Source of the DNA: Pseudomonadota bacterium
Lineage (GTDB): Bacteria > Myxococcota_A > Polyangia > Polyangiales > Polyangiaceae
Direction of reading: 5' to 3'
Length of the DNA stretch: 10,931 nt
Assembly: GCA_023460875.1 (NCBI GenBank)
Contig: JAEWOQ010000015.1
Coordinates: 1 to 10,931 of the forward strand
Part shown: piece after piece, positions 6,400-10,931 of the stretch
How positions within the stretch are numbered: position 1 is the first letter of the stretch
Layout: every line of letters starts with the position of its first letter
Notes under the pieces: generated by a model
Told to the model about the DNA's origin: nothing
The model's database searches: none
The model's input: the letters and a program-made list of their open reading frames with translations, nothing else
Program-made: the position numbers and the translations under genes

Positions 6400-8637
6400 G
6401 TGAACCTGCTCGGGCTATCTACGGCGCAGTTCGGCTTGCATGGGGACGGGCTCCCCATCGACGTCCTGGTGACGTCATACCTGGCCACGGAGGTGATGTC
6501 GGAGCCGTACCAGGTGCGGGTCGACTTCTGCACGAGCGACGCCGACTTCGACGTGGACGGGTGTCTGCGCAAGCGCATGTTGCTCGAGGTGGTGAACCAC
6601 CAGGGAGCGCGACGCTGGTTCGACGGCGTCGTGGCCGAGGTGAGCTTCGTCGCGGCGCGCGCCGGCAAGCTGCACTTCTCCTTCGAGATCCGACCGGCGC
6701 TGTGGGCCCTGAGCTATCGGGTGAACTCCCGCATTTTCCAGGACGAGAGCGTGCTGGACATCGCCCAGACGTTGTTCACGGAGGCGGGGTTCATGGACCG
6801 CGTGACCTTCGAGGTGTCCGGGAGCTATGCGCCGCGGGAGTACGTGGTGCAGTACCGCGAGAGCGCGCTCAATTTCGTGCAGCGCCTCTTCGAGGAGGAG
6901 GGGCTCTTCTACTTCTTCGTGCACGACGAGGACGGCCACCGCATGATCGTGGCGGACGCACCCGCGGCCTTCGAGCAAGCCGGTGATCCCGTCCCTCATA
7001 GTCTGTCTCAGGGGGTCTTGGCTTTCGGAGAGCCGTTACATTCCTTCTCGCGGCGCCGCGCGCTGCGCTGCACCCACCTGACCCTGCGGGACTACGATTT
7101 CGAAAATCCCCAGGTGCCTCCCGAGTCGGAGTTGCCCGCGGACGATCGGTGGCCCGCGGTTCACTTCGACTATCCAGGTCGCTTCACTGCCGCCGCCGAG
7201 GGCAACGTGCGTGCGTCGGCGCGGCTCCGCCAGCTCCGTCACGACGCGGACGTCTGCGAGGGGCGGAGCGAGGCGCCTGGCTTGTCCGTGGGCGCGCGCA
7301 TCACCGTCGACGGCGCCGCGGAGGACGATTTGAACGGGACCTACGTGCTGACGGAGGCCACGACGCGCGGGCACCAGGCGGTGGACGACAGCTCCAAGAA
7401 CGTCAGCTGCGACGTGAGCTTCCGGGGCGTGCCCGAGGGGACCCCCTACTTGCCGCCGCGCCGCGCCCGGCGGCCGCGCATCGCGGGCATCCAGACCGCG
7501 GTGGTCACGGGGCCCGCGGGCAGCCCGTCCCAGTCGATCCACGTGGACGAGTACGGCCGCATCAAGGTGCGCTTCTTCTGGGATCGCGTCAGCCAGCACG
7601 ACGAGCACTCGAGCTGCTGGATCCGCGCGTGCCAGGTGCCCCTCGGCGGTTCGATGATCCTTCCGCGCATCGGGTGGGAGGTGTCCGTGGCGTTCCTGGA
7701 GGGGGATCCCGACCGCCCCGTCGTGTTGGGCCGGGTCTACAACGGCGAGAACGCGCCGCCCATCGCGCTGCCCGCGGGGCGCGCGTCGGGCTCGCTGACG
7801 AGCATGTCGTCGCCGGGAGGTGCTGGCTCGAACGCGATCACGATGTGCGACACCGGCGGGAGTCAGGGCTTCTCGATCAAGGCCCAGAAGGACCTGAACA
7901 TGACCACCGGGCACGATCAGAGTGAGGAGGTCGGCGTCGACGACGACACTCACATCGCGAGCAACCTGTCCCGCTCCGTCGGGGTGAACGACACGGTCAA
8001 CGTGGGGTCCAACCAATCGGCGAGCGTGGGCGCCCACTCGACCCTCAAGGTCGCAGGAGATCAGAGCATCACCATCGGCGCGAACGATCAGCATGACGCC
8101 GAGGCGAACTTCCTCGAGCAGATCGCGGGTTCGCGGAGCCAGATGGTGGCCGGCAACCAGACGACCATCTCGAACGGAGAGCGGCGCAACGTCCAGGGGA
8201 CCTTCGCGCGCAAGGTGGGCGCCGTGGAGCTCACCGCGGCGGTGGGCGCGATCGCCGAGAACTACCTCGCGACGTCGTCGTCGTCCGTCGGCGCGGTCCG
8301 CGTGCACGTGACGGGGGGCAGCCACGGGGAGGTCGTCGCGGGGGCCAAGGCGCGGACCATCGCCGGCGCGGAGGTGCAGATCGTCAAAGGCGACGACTCG
8401 AACTCGAGCGACGGCGCGACGACGCGCCTCGTGGGCGCCGCGCACAACCAAAAGATCGGCGGCGACTACGTGGTCAAGGGGTTGGTGGTGTCCGTGTTGG
8501 GCGCGAATGCGAAGCTCAAAGCAGGCGGCAGCGAGGTCACTTTGGCGGGTGGCCCCATCACCTTGAAGGGCTCCAAGATCCAGGTGAAGGCCGGCCTCAT
8601 CAAGAAGACCGGCGGTCAACTGAAGGTGGGTGGTTGA
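6400..8637 (+). CDS. vgrG: T6SS spike protein VgrG (TssI), first copy
   Basis: VgrG forms the trimeric spike at the tip of the T6SS tube and carries PAAR tips and effectors. The 745-residue protein shows the usual order. A gp27-like base occupies about 1-350, with the hallmark segments RIFQDESVLDIAQ (111-123), REYVVQYRESALNFVQRLF (146-164) and EEEGLFYFFVHD (165-176). The gp5-like OB-fold is at about 363-455, with FFWDR, DEHSSCWIR, LPRIGWEVSVAFLEGDPDRP and GRVYNGEN. An octad-repeat needle runs from 498 to 609, and a further beta-solenoid stretch ends in GGQLKVGG. There is no extra enzymatic domain, so it is a structural rather than 'evolved' VgrG. The start is GTG at 6400. The frame is open back to the TPR stop at 6295-6297 but contains no ATG, GTG or TTG before 6400. 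No strong Shine-Dalgarno is seen. It overlaps the next vgrG by one base. Confidence 0.97.
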   Translation: MNLLGLSTAQFGLHGDGLPIDVLVTSYLATEVMSEPYQVRVDFCTSDADFDVDGCLRKRMLLEVVNHQGARRWFDGVVAEVSFVAARAGKLHFSFEIRPALWALSYRVNSRIFQDESVLDIAQTLFTEAGFMDRVTFEVSGSYAPREYVVQYRESALNFVQRLFEEEGLFYFFVHDEDGHRMIVADAPAAFEQAGDPVPHSLSQGVLAFGEPLHSFSRRRALRCTHLTLRDYDFENPQVPPESELPADDRWPAVHFDYPGRFTAAAEGNVRASARLRQLRHDADVCEGRSEAPGLSVGARITVDGAAEDDLNGTYVLTEATTRGHQAVDDSSKNVSCDVSFRGVPEGTPYLPPRRARRPRIAGIQTAVVTGPAGSPSQSIHVDEYGRIKVRFFWDRVSQHDEHSSCWIRACQVPLGGSMILPRIGWEVSVAFLEGDPDRPVVLGRVYNGENAPPIALPAGRASGSLTSMSSPGGAGSNAITMCDTGGSQGFSIKAQKDLNMTTGHDQSEEVGVDDDTHIASNLSRSVGVNDTVNVGSNQSASVGAHSTLKVAGDQSITIGANDQHDAEANFLEQIAGSRSQMVAGNQTTISNGERRNVQGTFARKVGAVELTAAVGAIAENYLATSSSSVGAVRVHVTGGSHGEVVAGAKARTIAGAEVQIVKGDDSNSSDGATTRLVGAAHNQKIGGDYVVKGLVVSVLGANAKLKAGGSEVTLAGGPITLKGSKIQVKAGLIKKTGGQLKVGG
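7891..8226 (+). repeat. Octapeptide (24-bp) needle repeats of the first VgrG
   Basis: Residues 498-609 divide without gaps into 14 units of eight residues. The clearest read NLSRSVGV, NDTVNVGS, NQSASVGA and DQSITIGA. The consensus is Asn/Asp, x, Ser/Thr, x, x, Val/Ile, Gly/Ala, x. This is the register of the gp5-type triple-stranded beta-helix. The last units drift from the consensus. The repeat is at protein level; DNA copies are diverged. Confidence 0.8.
8623..8629 (+). promoter_or_regulatory. Shine-Dalgarno of the second vgrG
   Basis: AAGGTGG lies inside the last codons of the first vgrG, seven bases before the ATG at 8637. Together with the TGATG overlap it favours the ATG at 8637 over the TTG at 8634, and points to translational coupling of the two genes. 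Confidence 0.6.
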
Positions 8638-10883
8638 TGGCACAGGCGGGTCGCATGGAGGCCGAGCTGACGGTCGGCTCGCTGCGCTTCTCGGTGTTGA
8701 GCTACGATCTGCAGCGGCGCTTGGGCGCCGTCGATCGGCTGCACTGTCGCGCAGTGATCCCTGACACGGCTCCGGAGCGGCCGGAGGCGCTCGTGGACGC
8801 GCAGGCGCGTTTCCGGCTGCGTCGCCTGAGCGACGAGGCTGCGCTCCATTTCACCGGCGAGATCGTGCGTGTCTCCGTCGAGCAGTCCGTCAGCGGAGCC
8901 GCGATGACCACCTTCGAGGTGCGCCCGCGCCTCTGGCGCCTGGGGGCGCGGCGCGCCAGCCGTGTGTTCCAGGATCTCGCCGTGCCGGACATCGTCCGCC
9001 AGGTCCTCGTGGCGGGGGGTGTGGACGCGGCGCGTCAGGAGTGGCAGCTGGTGGGCACCCATCCGGTGCGCAAGTACGTCGTCCAACACCAGGAGACGGA
9101 CCTCGAGTTCTGTCAGCGGCTCCTCGCGGAAGCCGGCATCTATTTCGGCTGCGTCCACGATCCGGATGAGGACGAGAAGGTGCTGTTCGGGGACGAGGGC
9201 ACCGGCTTTGGAGAGGTCGCCGGTGGGGCCACGGCGCTGCCGTTCACCACGAGCTTCGGGGCCGACGGCAGCCGAGACGACATCTCCCAGCTCTCGCGTC
9301 GCTCACGGATCCGCTCCGGTCGAGTCACCGCCCGCGACTACGACCCCGAGCGCCCCAGCCTGAGCTTGGAGTCCGTCAGTGACGGCTGTGAGGACGACGC
9401 CAGCCTCGAGGTATACGCGTTCCCCGCCCGCGCGACGGAGCCGGACGAGGTCGAGGCGCAGGCGACGCGGCTCCGGGAGTCCCTCGAGGTCGATCGCCAC
9501 CTCGTGAACGGGGAGACCGGAGCGCTGCACCTGGAGCTCGGTCACTCCTTCGAGATCGTCGGTCATCCCTGGGAGCGCTTGAACGGCACGTGCATCGTCA
9601 GCCGGCTGCAGTACTCCGGGAGCGTGGGACGCCAGTTCGCCGTGGGCGACGAGACGGAGCGGGAGCACCATGTCTGCCGTTTCGAGGCGGTGCCGGGGGC
9701 GACCGTGCTGCGCCCCGAGCCACGCCCGGCGGCGCGCGTGGCCGCGGGCATCCAGCTGGCGATGACGACCGGATCTGCCGGGGAGGAGATCCACACGGAC
9801 GAGCAAGGCCGGGTCGTGGCGCAGTTCCTCTGGGATCGGCAGGGTAAGAGCGACGAGCACTCGAGCTGGTGGATGCGCACGTCGCAGATGCCCACCGGGG
9901 GTTCCATGCTGCTGCCGCGCGTGGGCTGGGAGGTGGCGGTCCGGTATGCCGAAGGTGACGTCGACCAGCCTGTCGTCGTCGAGCGGCTTTACAACGGCCT
10001 CACACCGCCGCCCTACGCGCTGCCGGCGAACGCGGCGCGCTCATCGCTCCAGACGGCGACGACGCCCGGCGGGGGCAGCAGCAACGAGCTGCGTATGAGC
10101 GACGTGGCCGGAGAGGAGCAGATGTTCCTCAACGCCTCCTACGACATGAGCGTGAACGTCGGCAACAACGCGACGCTCTCGATCGGCAACGATCAGTCGG
10201 TGCAGGTCGGCGCCAACCAGACGATGGCGGTGCTCGACAGCGTGAGCTCTACCGTCGGAGCCGACCAGAGCATCGAGGTGGGCGCGAACCAGACGGTCTC
10301 CGTGTCTGCGCTGATGGTGGACGACGTCGGCGGCGACCACTCGCTGTCCATCGGCGGCAACCGCATGCACTCGATCGGCGGCGATCACCGCCGCACCGTG
10401 ACCGGGGACAGCAGCAGCACCGTCGGCGGGAACGACATCAACCTCGTGGTCGGCGACGTCAGCGACTCCACCGTGAGCGCTTACACCCACGACGTCGGCG
10501 CGGCCTACATCCAGATGACCGCCGCAGATCGCTCGTTGCTGATCGGCGGAGCGCGCACCGAGACCACCGGGGCGGCCAAGGTCATCCTCGCCAAGGGCAA
10601 CCGAGGCGTCGAGGCAGGGCTGTTGTCGGCGCAGACCGGGGGCGCGCTGTTGGTGAAGGTCGACGGCGACTCCACGGACAGCGCCACCATCGGCTACTCG
10701 GAGACGGTGGGCGGGGTAACGACGGTGAAGGCCAAGAACGTCGTCATCGAGGCGACGGTCTCCCTCAGCATCACCATGGGCGGCGCGAGCGTGACCCTGA
10801 GCCCAGCGAGCGTCGCGATCTCCGGAGCCAGCGTGAAGTTCGACGGGAACACCGTCGACGTGGGCATGGTCTTGGATAACTAA
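8637..10883 (+). CDS. vgrG: T6SS spike protein VgrG (TssI), second copy
   Basis: This second, divergent VgrG has 748 residues counted from the ATG at 8637. The gp27-like region shows SRVFQDLAVPDIV (108-120), RKYVVQHQETDLEFCQRLL (145-163) and AEAGIYFGCVHD. The OB-fold spans about 371-460, with FLWDR, DEHSSWWMR, LPRVGWEVAVRYAEGD and ERLYNGLTPPPYALP. The octad needle is at 502-621, followed by a beta-solenoid C-terminus to 748. The N-terminus lacks some of the conserved loading-region residues of the first copy and is its most diverged part. The start ATG overlaps the previous stop codon as TGATG and has a Shine-Dalgarno, so the two VgrGs are translated together and may form a heterotrimer or alternative spikes. 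No fused toxin domain is visible. TAA at 10881-10883 is followed by 48 bases without a recognisable gene or terminator, so a tip or effector gene may follow beyond the window. Confidence 0.96.
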   Translation: MAQAGRMEAELTVGSLRFSVLSYDLQRRLGAVDRLHCRAVIPDTAPERPEALVDAQARFRLRRLSDEAALHFTGEIVRVSVEQSVSGAAMTTFEVRPRLWRLGARRASRVFQDLAVPDIVRQVLVAGGVDAARQEWQLVGTHPVRKYVVQHQETDLEFCQRLLAEAGIYFGCVHDPDEDEKVLFGDEGTGFGEVAGGATALPFTTSFGADGSRDDISQLSRRSRIRSGRVTARDYDPERPSLSLESVSDGCEDDASLEVYAFPARATEPDEVEAQATRLRESLEVDRHLVNGETGALHLELGHSFEIVGHPWERLNGTCIVSRLQYSGSVGRQFAVGDETEREHHVCRFEAVPGATVLRPEPRPAARVAAGIQLAMTTGSAGEEIHTDEQGRVVAQFLWDRQGKSDEHSSWWMRTSQMPTGGSMLLPRVGWEVAVRYAEGDVDQPVVVERLYNGLTPPPYALPANAARSSLQTATTPGGGSSNELRMSDVAGEEQMFLNASYDMSVNVGNNATLSIGNDQSVQVGANQTMAVLDSVSSTVGADQSIEVGANQTVSVSALMVDDVGGDHSLSIGGNRMHSIGGDHRRTVTGDSSSTVGGNDINLVVGDVSDSTVSAYTHDVGAAYIQMTAADRSLLIGGARTETTGAAKVILAKGNRGVEAGLLSAQTGGALLVKVDGDSTDSATIGYSETVGGVTTVKAKNVVIEATVSLSITMGGASVTLSPASVAISGASVKFDGNTVDVGMVLDN
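10140..10499 (+). repeat. Octapeptide (24-bp) needle repeats of the second VgrG
   Basis: Residues 502-621 split into 15 gap-free octads, including YDMSVNVG, NNATLSIG, NDQSVQVG, ADQSIEVG, GDHSLSIG and GNRMHSIG. The Val/Ile-Gly pair recurs at positions 7-8 of most units. The regularity is better than in the first VgrG, giving a predicted needle of similar length but different surface. Confidence 0.8.
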
Positions 10884-10931
10884 GCGGCGCCTTGTGGTGC
10901 TGCGAACGTCGCGCGCCCCCAGGGGTGAGGG

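Noticed and set aside
6255..6986. 243-residue plus-strand frame overlapping the start of the first vgrG
   Set aside because: It is Arg-rich, in the wrong frame relative to the conserved gp27-like segments, and has no recognisable motif.
8634..8636. TTG as start of the second vgrG
   Set aside because: The ATG at 8637 forms a TGATG overlap and sits seven bases from a good Shine-Dalgarno; the TTG would add only one residue.
7036..8643. 535-residue open frame on the minus strand across the first vgrG
   Set aside because: It is exactly antisense to a well-conserved VgrG; its Arg/His/Ala/Asp-rich composition is typical of shadow frames in GC-rich DNA.

Overview
The window is GC-rich and carries a bacterial Hanks-type Ser/Thr kinase, a signal-peptide TPR/PEGA-like protein ending in a GRF tail, and two tandem VgrG spike proteins. 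That combination suggests a Myxococcota bacterium (delta-proteobacterial lineage, perhaps Polyangiales/Sandaracinaceae) and an accessory type VI secretion (T6SS) vgrG locus. No taxonomic marker is present, so the assignment is an inference from gene style.

Layout. Bases 1-101 hold what may be the last codons of an upstream gene. Bases 111-2474 (+) encode a 787-residue protein with a cluster of hydrophobic segments at about residues 475-557 flanked by soluble domains. It resembles the VasX / BTH_I2691-type pore-forming T6SS effectors and has visibly weaker GC-rich codon usage than the rest of the window. Bases 2463-3320 (-) encode a cysteine-rich secreted protein or probable lipoprotein that converges on the effector, with a 12-bp overlap of the 3' ends. 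Bases 3526-5118 (-) encode a complete membrane-anchored Ser/Thr kinase. A divergent intergenic region with two inverted repeats separates the kinase from a TPR/PEGA-like protein at 5257-6297 (+). Two vgrG genes follow at 6400-8637 and 8637-10883 (+), joined by a TGATG stop/start overlap. The last 48 bases hold no recognisable gene.

How the parts may work together. The two VgrGs would form the T6SS spike, possibly as homo- or heterotrimers. Their C-terminal octad-repeat needles would carry a PAAR tip or effectors encoded outside the window. The 787-residue protein is the best cargo candidate, and the convergent secreted protein is a possible but unproven immunity partner. The kinase and the TPR/PEGA-like protein may regulate or scaffold the system. 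No Hcp, PAAR, sheath, baseplate or ClpV gene is present, so this is an accessory vgrG island rather than a core T6SS cluster, unless the core lies outside the window. There are no tRNA, rRNA, CRISPR or IS features, and no gene-free stretch longer than about 205 bases.
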